64,000 bases of DNA, taken from positions 1 through 64,000 of the forward strand of contig NZ_JAPTGB010000003.1 of assembly GCF_026891975.1 (NCBI RefSeq), read 5' to 3'. The notes under the pieces were generated by a model. It was not told where the DNA came from and did not search any database. It was given only the letters and a program-made list of their open reading frames with translations. The DNA is from Methanocorpusculum petauri. Its GTDB lineage: Archaea > Halobacteriota > Methanomicrobia > Methanomicrobiales > Methanocorpusculaceae. Made by a program: the position numbers and the translations under genes. This document shows, piece by piece, positions 27,085-35,285 of the stretch (its first letter is position 1; each line of letters opens with the position of its first letter).

Positions 27085-27371
27085 GAGTGAAGGTGTTTCA
27101 CGGCGGCTGTATCAGCCATCTTGCCGGGCAGGATATTGCGGCATACTGTTTCGACGGGGAGGTCTGGTTCCCAGTTGCCGAGAAGGATGCAAATGCGGTG
27201 ATACGGATCAGTCTGGATGAGTCAGGGGATGTGTACATGGAGGTTCCGGACGATCTGGGAAGGGTGACGGCCGGGCCGATCTGTGAGCTTGAGCTGCATG
27301 ACGGGCTGGAGATGGGGTCCGACCGGTTCTCGGCTGAGGAGCGGGAGACGATGATGGTGGGGTTCATCTAA
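27081..27371 (+). CDS. Small head-module protein, paralogue A
   Basis: 96 aa from ATG 27081 (ATGA overlap). Contains AAYCFDGEVWFPVAEKDANA, a VYMEVPDDLGRVT segment and ends SAEERETMMVGFI. It is clearly paralogous to the next gene. No known family; likely a beta-rich single domain. It could be an accessory head protein. Confidence 0.6.
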   Translation: MRVKVFHGGCISHLAGQDIAAYCFDGEVWFPVAEKDANAVIRISLDESGDVYMEVPDDLGRVTAGPICELELHDGLEMGSDRFSAEERETMMVGFI

Positions 27372-27386
27372 ATCAGGAAAAATACT

Positions 27387-27683
27387 ATGCTGGTACCGGT
27401 AATGGATGACAGTTATGGAGAGATTCGTGATATGAGCGGGCAGACTGTTCCGGCGTACTGTTTTGACGGGAAGATCTGGTTCCCTGTTCCGACGGCGAAG
27501 GCGAATTCGTCGATTCGGATCGTTCGGGAGGAAGGCAGGATGCTGATGGAGGTGCCGGATGATCTGGAGCCGATGACGGATAGAGAGGAGCGGAGTATCG
27601 GGCTGTATGAGGGGACGATAATGGGGTCTGAATGGTTCTCTGCGGAGGAACGGAAAACGATGGTGATGGGGTATTTGTACTGA
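27387..27683 (+). CDS. Small head-module protein, paralogue B
   Basis: 98 aa. Shares with paralogue A the pattern PAYCFDGKIWFPVPTAKANS, MLMEVPDDLE and WFSAEERKTMVMGYLY, so the pair arose by tandem duplication and diverged. No family recognised. Last gene of the portal unit. Confidence 0.6.
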   Translation: MLVPVMDDSYGEIRDMSGQTVPAYCFDGKIWFPVPTAKANSSIRIVREEGRMLMEVPDDLEPMTDREERSIGLYEGTIMGSEWFSAEERKTMVMGYLY

Positions 27684-27740
27684 GAGAAAGTACGTCTGCC
27701 GCAAGACATTTGTTTTCGGCGGTTGAACAAAACGATCATC

Positions 27741-27980
27741 ATGCCTGATGCTGTCACTGTTACCCTCAGCCCGGAGATTGTGCGTAAGCTCGACGTCCTG
27801 AAAGATAAAGATACCAGCTACACGGATATCCTGACAAGGATTATCGACGAAGCCTACGAGGATGCCCGGGTTACGGATGAGGAGAGACAGGAGATCCTTG
27901 ATGCACTGGCAGAGGTTGAGGCAGGGTATTTTTTCACGGATGAAGAGGTTAAGGCGATGATCGAGCGTAAACTCGAGTGA
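27741..27980 (+). CDS. RHH / VapB-like antitoxin-type protein
   Basis: 79 aa from ATG 27741. VTVTLSPEIVRKLDVLKD followed by a helix with SYTDILTRIIDEAYED is an RHH-like or DUF7557-type antitoxin pattern. No toxin gene is adjacent on the same strand (the next gene is on the other strand), so it may be a solitary regulator. The tail is acidic. Confidence 0.6.
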   Translation: MPDAVTVTLSPEIVRKLDVLKDKDTSYTDILTRIIDEAYEDARVTDEERQEILDALAEVEAGYFFTDEEVKAMIERKLE

Positions 27981-28014
27981 GACGGTTTTCGTCTGATTTT
28001 TGATAAAAATGGAG

Positions 28015-29001
28015 TTAGGGAGTCAGGCTCTGGAACATTACGGCAAAGCGGGTGATCAGAACGGCGAGAAGGAAGTAGCCGGCAAGTACGTGGACGGCAA
28101 GAAGAAGCAGAGCCGGCCCGATGAGTTGATCATAGAGGCCGCCGAACCCGAATGTGGCAAGGATGGTGTCGGCGAAAAGTTCCGGGCTGCTGGTGATTGC
28201 AATGCCGGTTATGCAGAAGTAGGTGATGAAGGCGGCTATGATCAAAAGAACGAATGCTCCGATGCAGCGGGTGCATGTGGTTCCGTAGTCTGAGAGCCAC
28301 CAGAACAGGCGAACTGGGTCTTGCAGGTTTACATGCTGATCATACCACTTCATCCAGTACTTTCGTCGGATATTCCGTTGAATTAGGGTCAATATACGTG
28401 GATCAATTCTTGTGGATGAGATGGCACTTGCACTAAAATCCGTATCAATATTGAAATTACATCCCATAATATGTGTTTTGTTGTTAAAACATGCATCATA
28501 AAATGATGTTCCATCGATATAACATCCACTCATTTCAGCATCTTCAAGATGAGCCTCTTTCAGAATTGCTCCCTCTAAATGAGTTTGAAACAGTGATGCC
28601 CCAACTAACCATGTAGCCCCCATCTTAGCCCTTTCCAGATGTGCGTCCTCTAAATGTGCCCCATTCATATTTGCTCCATTCATTGTTGCCTCCTCAAGAT
28701 GAGCCTTTATTAGGGAGGCTTTCTCTAGATGTGCAAACGTTAGATGTGCATTTTTTAAATGTGCCTCCTCCATTTTAGCTCCTTCGAGATGTGCCCAAGA
28801 TAGACATACGCCATCTAAGCATTTACCCCTCAAATCGGCCCCCTCCAAGTATACGCCAGCATCTTCTGTTTCCTTATGTTTCGAATGATACCTATTCTGC
28901 CATGCGTTCCACTCCGTCATATCCCCTTTCTCAGCACACATAACCAGCAGATCATAGTGTTCCTGCTTAAACTTCACTTCACGCGCACCATCGTCACTCA
29001 T
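28015..29001 (-). CDS. Pentapeptide-repeat / ion-channel fusion protein (cargo)
   Basis: 328 aa from ATG 29001. Residues about 45-170 are pentapeptide repeats with the unusual variant A-H-L-E-x (AHLEGAKMEEAHLKNAHLTF). After a linker come two transmembrane helices and a pore-like stretch DTILATFGFGG followed by VHVLAGYFLLAVLI, resembling Ion_trans_2 channels with G in place of the usual D after the selectivity loop. AT-rich, opposite in strand to the late genes, and placed just upstream of a late leader. Possibly an abortive or exclusion channel. Confidence 0.75.
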   Translation of the reverse strand: MSDDGAREVKFKQEHYDLLVMCAEKGDMTEWNAWQNRYHSKHKETEDAGVYLEGADLRGKCLDGVCLSWAHLEGAKMEEAHLKNAHLTFAHLEKASLIKAHLEEATMNGANMNGAHLEDAHLERAKMGATWLVGASLFQTHLEGAILKEAHLEDAEMSGCYIDGTSFYDACFNNKTHIMGCNFNIDTDFSASAISSTRIDPRILTLIQRNIRRKYWMKWYDQHVNLQDPVRLFWWLSDYGTTCTRCIGAFVLLIIAAFITYFCITGIAITSSPELFADTILATFGFGGLYDQLIGPALLLLAVHVLAGYFLLAVLITRFAVMFQSLTP

Positions 29002-29050
29002 ACACCAATACATCCCCTACTACAAACATAAACCTGACGATCAACAAAAC

Positions 29051-29090
29051 CACCTCTCCCTTTTCTCCTCCCTCACACCATCAGTCCTGT
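29051..29090 (+). promoter_or_regulatory. Late leader 3 (capsid unit)
   Basis: CCTCTCCCTTTTCTCC (T4 only) then a pyrimidine-rich stretch ending CATCAGTCCTGT before ATG 29091. About 26 nt from the T run to the start. No ribosome site. The most diverged of the strong leaders. Confidence 0.6.
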
Positions 29091-30029
29091 ATGGACACAA
29101 CAACCCGCTATGCTGAGGCGGACTACACCCTGCAGTTCACCAAAGCCCTCATACCAACAAAAGCAACAGCAGACCACAACAAAACCGACAGCCCGGACAA
29201 AGAATACCTCCTCGTCGCCATCACCGAAGGCGTCTTCAACGACACCGAGTTCACCGCGGACGAAATCACTCTCATGAAACAGCGGGCCGACGAAGCATGG
29301 ACAAAAAGCAAAGCAGCGGCTCCCATGATGTCCGGCCACACCGCCGAGTTCCTGCAGAAAGTCGGCAAAACCCTCGGTTACGAAGTACAAACCATCGACA
29401 CCGACGACGGAAAAAAGACCGCCCTGCTGCAGAAAGTCCAGCTCTGGAACACCACCACCGTACAAAAAGACATCGCCGCACTCATCGAACAGGATCCGGA
29501 CAACTGCTACAGCTCCGTCCGGGTCGGCGGCATGCAGATTTACAACACCGGCACCGGCCGTTGGCAGTGGACCAACGCCCAGATCATCCACAACGCATTC
29601 ACCACCGAACCCGCTTGCCCCTACGCAGGCGTCGTCACAAACCACACAAAATCCGACTCTCCCTTTTTACCGGAAAACAGAAAATCAGAAGGTATGACAG
29701 ACAACACCGAGGCCCGTCTCATCAAAATTGAGGCCGCCATCGACACCTTAGTCGCCGATCACCAGAAGGCAAAGACGGCTGAACTCGAGGAAGCAGTAAA
29801 ACAGCGGGCCAACCTCATGGCAAAGATCCTGCAGACCGACCCGCAGGTAAACCAGGACTTCCTCGCCAAACTGCCAACCAACCTTCTGGCCGACTACCAC
29901 GCCGACCTGCAGCAGCGTGCAGCAACAGCCGCGGCCACAGCCGCCGAAGGCAAAGGTGATACAGGAGCCGGCAGCACCGCAGACCATGAAAAACAGCAGA
30001 TCGATGCTGCCGTAAAGCAGTATTTCTGA
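29091..30029 (+). CDS. Prohead protease with C-terminal scaffold (Mu gpI/Z-like)
   Basis: 312 aa. The N-terminal half has the position and pattern of a capsid-maturation protease: a histidine in MMSGHTAEFLQKVGK and a serine in CYSSVRVGGMQI are candidate catalytic residues. From about residue 200 the protein is a helical, alanine/glutamine-rich scaffold (AKTAELEEAVKQRANLMAKI). An internal ATG at 29694 may give a separate scaffold product, as Mu gpZ is made from gpI. Assignment depends on order before the capsid gene. Confidence 0.65.
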   Translation: MDTTTRYAEADYTLQFTKALIPTKATADHNKTDSPDKEYLLVAITEGVFNDTEFTADEITLMKQRADEAWTKSKAAAPMMSGHTAEFLQKVGKTLGYEVQTIDTDDGKKTALLQKVQLWNTTTVQKDIAALIEQDPDNCYSSVRVGGMQIYNTGTGRWQWTNAQIIHNAFTTEPACPYAGVVTNHTKSDSPFLPENRKSEGMTDNTEARLIKIEAAIDTLVADHQKAKTAELEEAVKQRANLMAKILQTDPQVNQDFLAKLPTNLLADYHADLQQRAATAAATAAEGKGDTGAGSTADHEKQQIDAAVKQYF

Positions 30030-30036
30030 GGTGGCA

Positions 30037-30516
30037 ATGTCCGTAACCCCTATCTACAAAGAACATGCAGTGACGCCGGTTACCATGTTCGCAACCGAAA
30101 CGACGCCCGACTCCCAGGGCAGATACTATGTCGCCGGCCAGCCGGTTGCTCTCTATGGAGACGACATGTTCGGCCCGCTGGACAGCAGCACACATACTGA
30201 ACCCATCGGCTACCTGGATCATGACATCGGCCCATTCCTTGAGACCGACCGCGTGTTTGCCACCTCCGGAAATGTGGCAAACCCGAAGCGTATGGCCGGG
30301 TCCGTCTGGGTCAGATACAAACGGTCCCGGTGGGTCAAAGCCAAAGAGGCAGTGGTCGCAGGTGACGTCGTGGTCTATGACACGGACGGCAGCGTCAAGA
30401 AAGCAACATCTCTTGGAACGGTGGCAAGTACCGCAGTAACGGCACTGTCTGCCATCGCCGGAGTGGTCCGCATCGGCGGCGCGGCAAATGCCACAGTCGT
30501 CATTTTCACGGAGTAA
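30037..30516 (+). CDS. Capsid decoration protein candidate
   Basis: 159 aa from ATG 30037 (GTG 30031 possible). Strand-rich, small residues, with VVAGDVVVYDTDGSVKKATS and an AVTALSAIAGVVRIGG repeat-like end, the pattern of DUF2190-type capsid cement proteins. It lies immediately before the major capsid gene, where decoration proteins are usual. Confidence 0.65.
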   Translation: MSVTPIYKEHAVTPVTMFATETTPDSQGRYYVAGQPVALYGDDMFGPLDSSTHTEPIGYLDHDIGPFLETDRVFATSGNVANPKRMAGSVWVRYKRSRWVKAKEAVVAGDVVVYDTDGSVKKATSLGTVASTAVTALSAIAGVVRIGGAANATVVIFTE

Positions 30517-30520
30517 CAAC

Positions 30521-31417
30521 ATGAAACTGAATGAATTTCTTCCCGGTACAACCAGCCCGATGACACAGAGTTATGCTCTGGCGAACCACCCGGCCCTGAC
30601 CTATAAGGTCGTGGAGGCAGGTATTCTCAAGAAGTATCACGAGCCGTCCATCGCGAAAAGTCTGCTTCGGGAGAACAAGGTAGTCGGGTCCGCGATTGAA
30701 AGCTCTCTCGAAGGAGACAGTCGCGGCGAGGTCAAGATCGTCAGTGAGAACGGTGACATCCCGCGGATCGATACCGACTTCCTGAAAAAGGTCCGGTCAG
30801 TGGACTGGTACGGCGGCTACATTGAGATCACGCTTGATGAGGTCGAGGACGGCCGGGCCGATGCGGTACAGACGAAGGTGGAGAACCTGGCATATGCAAT
30901 GCAGCTCTACGAGCAGCGGAACATTCTGTGGACGGTATCCAACGCCCAGGGACTGAACACACTGACCGGTACCGACTGGACCGGTTCGTCTGCGGATCCG
31001 CTCCGTGATCTGCAGAAGGCGAAGAACCTGGTGAAGAAGGACGGGCTGCCTGCCGACACGCTGGTTATCTCCACGTCCCTTGCGGAGTATCTCTCCTCGA
31101 TGGATATTGTGAAGAGCCGTATCTACAACACGAACGGCAGTCAGTCTTTTGTGAACACCGGTGATCTGCCACCGCTTGCCGGTCTGCGGGTGGTGGTGGA
31201 TGACGAGCTGGATCCGGAGGATACGGGTATTGCGTATGTGCTGCGGACGCTGAGCTGCGGTACATGGGATGTGCGTCATCCGATCCGGACCTACAGTGTG
31301 GACGGCAAGTTCCTGGGGAAGGATATGGTCGCCTACAAGACGGTGGCTCTGGCGAAGGCAAATGCCTACATTTCCCATCCGAAACTGATTACGAAACTGA
31401 CCGGACTGCTGGGGTGA
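30521..31417 (+). CDS. Major capsid protein, HK97 fold
   Basis: 298 aa from ATG 30521. The pattern is that of HK97-fold capsids: N-arm with LLRENKVVGSAIESSLEGDS, E-loop/spine segment WYGGYIEITLDEVEDGRADA, P-domain helices and a C-terminal YKTVALAKANAYISHPKLI. Forms the icosahedral shell. In the unit it follows protease and decoration genes; no cleavage site can be fixed by eye. Confidence 0.8.
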   Translation: MKLNEFLPGTTSPMTQSYALANHPALTYKVVEAGILKKYHEPSIAKSLLRENKVVGSAIESSLEGDSRGEVKIVSENGDIPRIDTDFLKKVRSVDWYGGYIEITLDEVEDGRADAVQTKVENLAYAMQLYEQRNILWTVSNAQGLNTLTGTDWTGSSADPLRDLQKAKNLVKKDGLPADTLVISTSLAEYLSSMDIVKSRIYNTNGSQSFVNTGDLPPLAGLRVVVDDELDPEDTGIAYVLRTLSCGTWDVRHPIRTYSVDGKFLGKDMVAYKTVALAKANAYISHPKLITKLTGLLG

Positions 31418-31421
31418 GCTG

Positions 31422-31655
31422 ATGCAGGCACAGGTTATTGACGGGACGCTGACGCTGAAGGATGCATCAGGGAAGTATGTGACGTCCCGGAAAGGTGACT
31501 GGATCACGATTCCGGATAGTCCGAAGGAGTGGCCTGCGGCTGTACGCGAAGCGGCCCGGACGGGACAGTTGGCAGTTGCTGCGGTTGCGGATCTGCCGCC
31601 ACAGAAGGTGGTTGCGGAACCGGAGAAGAAGTCCGGGAAGCCTGAGAAGGAGTGA
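31422..31655 (+). CDS. Small head protein
   Basis: 77 aa, four bases after the capsid stop. MQAQVIDGTLTLKDASGKYV, a compact strand region, then a basic lysine/proline tail (EKKSGKPEKE). Small accessory proteins of this type often follow the capsid gene. No family recognised. Confidence 0.55.
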   Translation: MQAQVIDGTLTLKDASGKYVTSRKGDWITIPDSPKEWPAAVREAARTGQLAVAAVADLPPQKVVAEPEKKSGKPEKE

Positions 31656-31657
31656 CG

Positions 31658-32020
31658 ATGCCCGAGGCAACGGTTGATCAGGTGAAGCGACTGCTTGGTC
31701 TTGCTGCGGTCCGGTATACGGATGAGGAGATCAGCCTTGCCCTAGCAGAGGCAAAAGAGTTCATGGCGATGAAGGGTGTCGGGAGTGCGGCGATACCCCG
31801 AGCCAGTTATGGGAAAGCTCAGCGCCTTCTTGCTGCAAGGTCGCTGTCGGCAGACAGTCCTGCGGCAGCGAATATTGCATCCAAGAGCGAGGGGAACATG
31901 AGCATTACCTACCGTGACAGTGACAGTAGAATTTCCACCTGGGATCGTGAGATTGATGAGCTGTTGCGGCTCCTCAGACCAAGAACCTTACCGGTGATAC
32001 CACTCTATGACAACTACTGA
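31658..32020 (+). CDS. Head-tail connector candidate
   Basis: 120 aa from ATG 31658 (GTG 31652 also possible). Begins ATVDQVKRLLGLAAVRYTDE, a helical opening typical of gp15/gp6-like adaptor proteins that bind below the portal. The assignment is from position and helix pattern. Confidence 0.6.
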   Translation: MPEATVDQVKRLLGLAAVRYTDEEISLALAEAKEFMAMKGVGSAAIPRASYGKAQRLLAARSLSADSPAAANIASKSEGNMSITYRDSDSRISTWDREIDELLRLLRPRTLPVIPLYDNY

Positions 32021-32366
32021 TGATTTCTCCGAGTTCGATTATCCGTACCCGATTCTCCATGTTTGCATCGAGCCGGGTTATACTGACGAAGACGGAACAC
32101 GAATACCGGCCCGGGTTATCAGTAGTACAGCTGTTGCCGGTCATCTGCAGGATGTCTCTGCCAGGGAGATCCTGCGGGCTCCGGAGGGCATGTACCTTTC
32201 GGGCGACCGGCGGTTCCACACCTCTACTCCACTTGCCGAAGACTCACTTCTGAAAATTACTGAACCAAACGGGGATGTTACTTCCTGGACCATTGTGGGC
32301 TGCGAGTCTGCGGTCCACACGCTCTTTTTTCCGGTGCGGTACACGTATCTGATCAGACGGCAGTGA
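32007..32366 (+). CDS. Head closure protein candidate
   Basis: 119 aa, overlapping the previous gene by 14 bp. Strand-rich with VSAREILRAPEGMYLSGDRR and a final SWTIVGCESAVHTLFFPVRY, as in stopper or head-closure proteins. Last gene of the capsid unit. Position-based call. Confidence 0.5.
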   Translation: MTTTDDFSEFDYPYPILHVCIEPGYTDEDGTRIPARVISSTAVAGHLQDVSAREILRAPEGMYLSGDRRFHTSTPLAEDSLLKITEPNGDVTSWTIVGCESAVHTLFFPVRYTYLIRRQ

Positions 32367-32442
32367 AGTAGCTGTAGTTTTTTTCTTTAAGAATGAATTG
32401 ATAAATCAGTTCGGACTACATGTCATTTTTGGTGTCAAGAGG

Positions 32443-32470
32443 TTTAATATCATGTTTGTAAACATAATCT
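32443..32470 (+). promoter_or_regulatory. TATA promoter of cargo membrane gene
   Basis: TTTAATATC at 32443-32451 lies about 28 nt before ATG 32471, the spacing of a leaderless archaeal promoter. The cargo gene therefore does not depend on the late leaders. Confidence 0.55.
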
Positions 32471-33211
32471 ATGAATATGGTGAATGAGAAAAAATCATCC
32501 AATACACAATCTAATGGGGAGATATCGAAAAATTCACAAATGGATGCCTATGGGTCAGTAATAGATTCAATTCCATGCTTGGAACAGAATTTCGACAAAA
32601 TAACTGACTCAATGCAAGTATTGCAAGAACAGATGGAGGGGGCGACAGCTGCACTCAAAGCCTTAGGAAAACAAATAGAGGAGACAACAGCAGGTTCGAT
32701 CAGTAACTCACTGAATAGCTTAGCCTCGGCATACTCCATAGATCCAGTTGGTGTGACAAAAAGAGAATTCTCGAATTTCATAAATTTTCCAGAATATCCC
32801 ACTGTTGAGGTAAAAGACATTGATTTTCAATCGGATGAAACAATATTTGACGTTGCAGAGGAACAACGCGATTTAACAAAAGAAATCCATTATTCGATGA
32901 TGCAGGTGGCAGAACTCACGAAAAGAATTGTGGACATGAATGAAATTGCTGCTAATTCAGCAGAGAAAACAACAAGTCTTACTCAGTTAATTTATATCTT
33001 GACTGGGGCTAGTATAGTAATTGGTCTTGCTGGATTAGGTATCAATACAGCTACAGCAATTATTCCAGCTGAATCGCCGGATCTCCCTACAGTCGTAATC
33101 AGTATTTGGGCTGGAGGTTTCATTGCAACAATCGTCCTCACTTTGATTATGTTATTCTGTTTACCCAAACGCAAAAAGAACTCCAAAGCAAAACTTCCAA
33201 AATCCCCCTAA
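32471..33211 (+). CDS. Coiled-coil membrane protein (cargo)
   Basis: 246 aa. Polar N-terminus, coiled-coil region about residues 30-75 and 125-170 (ITDSMQVLQEQMEGATAALK), then two C-terminal transmembrane helices (about 175-195 and 210-235) and a lysine-rich tail. AT-rich with its own TATA box. It lies between two late units like other cargo genes. No family recognised; membrane topology suggests a sensor or exclusion protein. Confidence 0.7.
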   Translation: MNMVNEKKSSNTQSNGEISKNSQMDAYGSVIDSIPCLEQNFDKITDSMQVLQEQMEGATAALKALGKQIEETTAGSISNSLNSLASAYSIDPVGVTKREFSNFINFPEYPTVEVKDIDFQSDETIFDVAEEQRDLTKEIHYSMMQVAELTKRIVDMNEIAANSAEKTTSLTQLIYILTGASIVIGLAGLGINTATAIIPAESPDLPTVVISIWAGGFIATIVLTLIMLFCLPKRKKNSKAKLPKSP

Positions 33212-33266
33212 CCCCCTCTTTTCCCCCTTCGCTATTCTAATATCACTCCACCGCCCACCAGCTCAT
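33212..33266 (+). promoter_or_regulatory. Late leader 4 (diverged)
   Basis: AACCCCCTCTTTTCCCCC resembles the other leaders, but the distance to ATG 33267 is about 40 nt and the run is T4 flanked by C. It may be a weaker or modified copy; the T/C tract could also end the cargo transcript. Confidence 0.4.
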
Positions 33267-33527
33267 ATGCAATCCCTTCAGGTATGCCGCAACCCCGGCC
33301 GGATCTGCACCAACCGCTGTCCGCACCGGGCCGCCTGCAAGATACCCCGCATCCCCTGGCTGATCCCCTGCATTGTCGTCCAGTACCGTAAGCGGATCGT
33401 CTACCCCGACGAATACCCGAACGAACTGGCAATCCGCAAAGTGGAACTCCTCTCTGACGTTGAGGAAACGTTGAGAGAGAAATTAAGCTACTCTGACGCA
33501 TCAAAAATCAAAATTAACAGTGTATAA
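33267..33527 (+). CDS. Small cysteine-rich protein
   Basis: 86 aa. N-terminal cysteine cluster CRNPGRICTNRCPHRAACK suggests a zinc site; the rest is helical (EYPNELAIRKVELLSDVEET). One of four short Cys-rich proteins in the provirus. The end overlaps the upstream sequence of the next gene. Role unknown. Confidence 0.55.
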   Translation: MQSLQVCRNPGRICTNRCPHRAACKIPRIPWLIPCIVVQYRKRIVYPDEYPNELAIRKVELLSDVEETLREKLSYSDASKIKINSV

Positions 33528-33537
33528 CCCGTGCAAC

Positions 33538-33915
33538 ATGAAAGCAAGCCAAACAACGGAAGAACGCCTTACCGTCCTAGAGAAAAACGGCAAACCCTAC
33601 ATCGTCGTCCGGTGGAAAGAACACGGAAAATGGAAAACCAAATGGCTGCCGGCAAACGACATAGAACATACCGTCCTGGACAAACTCATCCAGGTCCGCG
33701 AACAGCTGCAGCAGGAAACCATCATGGTCACCTGCAGCCACCCGGAATGCCGGAACACCATCCCCATGCACCCGCGGCAGAGGGCCGACATGATGTCCGG
33801 CATGGTCAAACGTTACGACCAGCGGGTCTTTGTCTTCTGCAGCACCGAATGCCGGGACGACTTTTACCGGCGGTACGGAAAAGAACTCGAAGAGATGATG
33901 CAGCATGGTAACTGA
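33538..33915 (+). CDS. Zinc-finger head-tail module protein
   Basis: 125 aa from ATG 33538 (GTG 33520 possible). N-terminal strand region (KPYIVVRWKEHGKWKTKWLP) then a C4 zinc finger: CSHPEC and, 40 residues later, FCSTEC. It could bind nucleic acid or only stabilise a virion protein. No family recognised. Overlaps the next gene by 11 bp. Confidence 0.6.
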   Translation: MKASQTTEERLTVLEKNGKPYIVVRWKEHGKWKTKWLPANDIEHTVLDKLIQVREQLQQETIMVTCSHPECRNTIPMHPRQRADMMSGMVKRYDQRVFVFCSTECRDDFYRRYGKELEEMMQHGN

Positions 33916-34366
33916 CACCAACAACATGGCCCTGCTCTCCCGGAGTCTTGATGCCATCATGACCCGGGTCGCAGCAAAAGTGGGCGTCTACCTCGAAGAC
34001 CGTGCCCTTCAGATGATCCATGCCGGCAACCCTGCATGGCTGCCCAAATCTCCGAACACCCTCATGAAGTATGCCCGGGAAAAACCGCCGTACGGCCACA
34101 AAACCGAACCCTGGCAGAAAACCACCGAACTGATGAACGTCATCACCCACCGCGTTGTCGCAGGCGACATCTCTCCCTGCCAGATCGAGGTAGGAATCTT
34201 CGACCATCCCAAAGCAGACATCGCCGCAGTTCTTGAATATGGAACAAAAGACGGTCGCATCCCGGCACGTCCACTGTTTTCCACCGTCTTCGACCTTGAG
34301 GCGGAAAACATCCCGGCTATGATCACCCGTGAACTGGAAAAAGAACTGAATAAATTTCTGATATAA
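33905..34366 (+). CDS. HK97 gp10-like head-tail protein
   Basis: 153 aa. Helical opening, then AGNPAWLPKSPNTLMKYARE and VAAVLEYGTKDGRIPARPLF, the FxEYGT...PARPF pattern of gp10-like proteins (tail completion/minor tail). Its position between connector and sheath genes agrees. Ends with a helix ELEKELNKFLI. Confidence 0.75.
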   Translation: MVTDTNNMALLSRSLDAIMTRVAAKVGVYLEDRALQMIHAGNPAWLPKSPNTLMKYAREKPPYGHKTEPWQKTTELMNVITHRVVAGDISPCQIEVGIFDHPKADIAAVLEYGTKDGRIPARPLFSTVFDLEAENIPAMITRELEKELNKFLI

Positions 34367-34369
34367 ACC

Positions 34370-34407
34370 GACTCTCCCTTTTTTGCCTGTCCGCTGACCA
34401 TACCGGC
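34370..34407 (+). promoter_or_regulatory. Late leader 5
   Basis: CGACTCTCCCTTTTTT, then 23 nt containing CCGCTGACCATACCGGC before ATG 34408. Near-identical to the leader before the baseplate W gene (41121). No ribosome site. Confidence 0.72.
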
Positions 34408-34713
34408 ATGGACGATGCAGCAGCATATCAGATGCGGGAAGACATAGCCGTCATCAAAGAACAGGTGGGCCAGATCCGTACCCGGGTCTGCAGACAGGAT
34501 CAGGACATGCGGGAAGACATGCATGCCATGCAGGAACAGTTGGCCAAACAGCTGGAACTCATCAACGACAACACCTGCCTTATCCACGACCTCACCGTCG
34601 AAATAACGAAACTCAAGACCGAAGGAAAGACCCTGAAGTACATCATCGGCGGCATGATCTCAACCGTCATTGCCCTGGCAGGAGCACTTGCCGCCTGGTG
34701 GCGGTGGCCCTGA
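34408..34713 (+). CDS. Holin-like coiled-coil protein with one C-terminal TM
   Basis: 101 aa. Coiled coil over residues about 8-70 (EQVGQIRTRVCRQDQDMRED; MQEQLAKQLELINDNTCLIH), then a transmembrane helix (YIIGGMISTVIALAGALAAW) and a short basic tail. This is the architecture of XhlA-type hemolysin/lysis accessory proteins. A lysis role is plausible; a structural role is not excluded. Confidence 0.55.
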   Translation: MDDAAAYQMREDIAVIKEQVGQIRTRVCRQDQDMREDMHAMQEQLAKQLELINDNTCLIHDLTVEITKLKTEGKTLKYIIGGMISTVIALAGALAAWWRWP

Positions 34714-35249
34714 TGATTCCGAGCGACATCCGGAAACAGATCTTCCGGTCCCTTCCGGATCGCATCATCATAGGAGATATTCCCTACCCTGCGGCCCGTA
34801 GCTACAGCGACAACGCCCCCGTCCAGACCCTGTTGCAGCAGTATCCGCTGGTGATTACCCTCCGCTACAGTGCCGACCGGCCGGCCCGGGAATGGACCCC
34901 GGCAACCCGGCTGCTCGCCGTCGGCACAGCTGAAAACACCCTCACCTACCAGCACGGACAATGGCGGCATGCAACCCTCACCCTTGACGTCCACGCCTGT
35001 GATACCGACACCGCCGCAAAAGCCGAGCTTGTCGAAACATACCTGGACACCCTGCAACTGTGGGCCCTGCGGGACCTGCCGGAGATCATCACCGTTGCCG
35101 ACGACCTTGGCACCCTCGACCTCAGCTACATCGACCCGGACATCGCCCGGCGGGAGATAGCCTTCACCCTCCGGTACCTGCAGAGTTACCTGACAGAAAC
35201 CCCGGCAACAAAACAGATCGATGCTCCGGACCTCACCCTGGAACCCTGA
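34713..35249 (+). CDS. Tail completion or terminator protein candidate
   Basis: 178 aa from ATG 34713 (TGATG overlap). Strand-rich with RSLPDRIIIGDIPYPAARSY, QYPLVITLRYSADRP and a long central barrel. The position between gp10-like and sheath genes fits a tail terminator or completion protein. No signature recognised. Confidence 0.5.
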   Translation: MIPSDIRKQIFRSLPDRIIIGDIPYPAARSYSDNAPVQTLLQQYPLVITLRYSADRPAREWTPATRLLAVGTAENTLTYQHGQWRHATLTLDVHACDTDTAAKAELVETYLDTLQLWALRDLPEIITVADDLGTLDLSYIDPDIARREIAFTLRYLQSYLTETPATKQIDAPDLTLEP

Positions 35250-35285
35250 CCCTCTCTTTTTTATCCGCCAACCGACCTGTGATGC
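35250..35285 (+). promoter_or_regulatory. Late leader 6
   Basis: CCTCTCTTTTTTATCCGCC, then a CCGACC core, 23 nt from T6 to ATG 35286. Begins at the stop of the preceding gene. No ribosome site. Confidence 0.7.
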
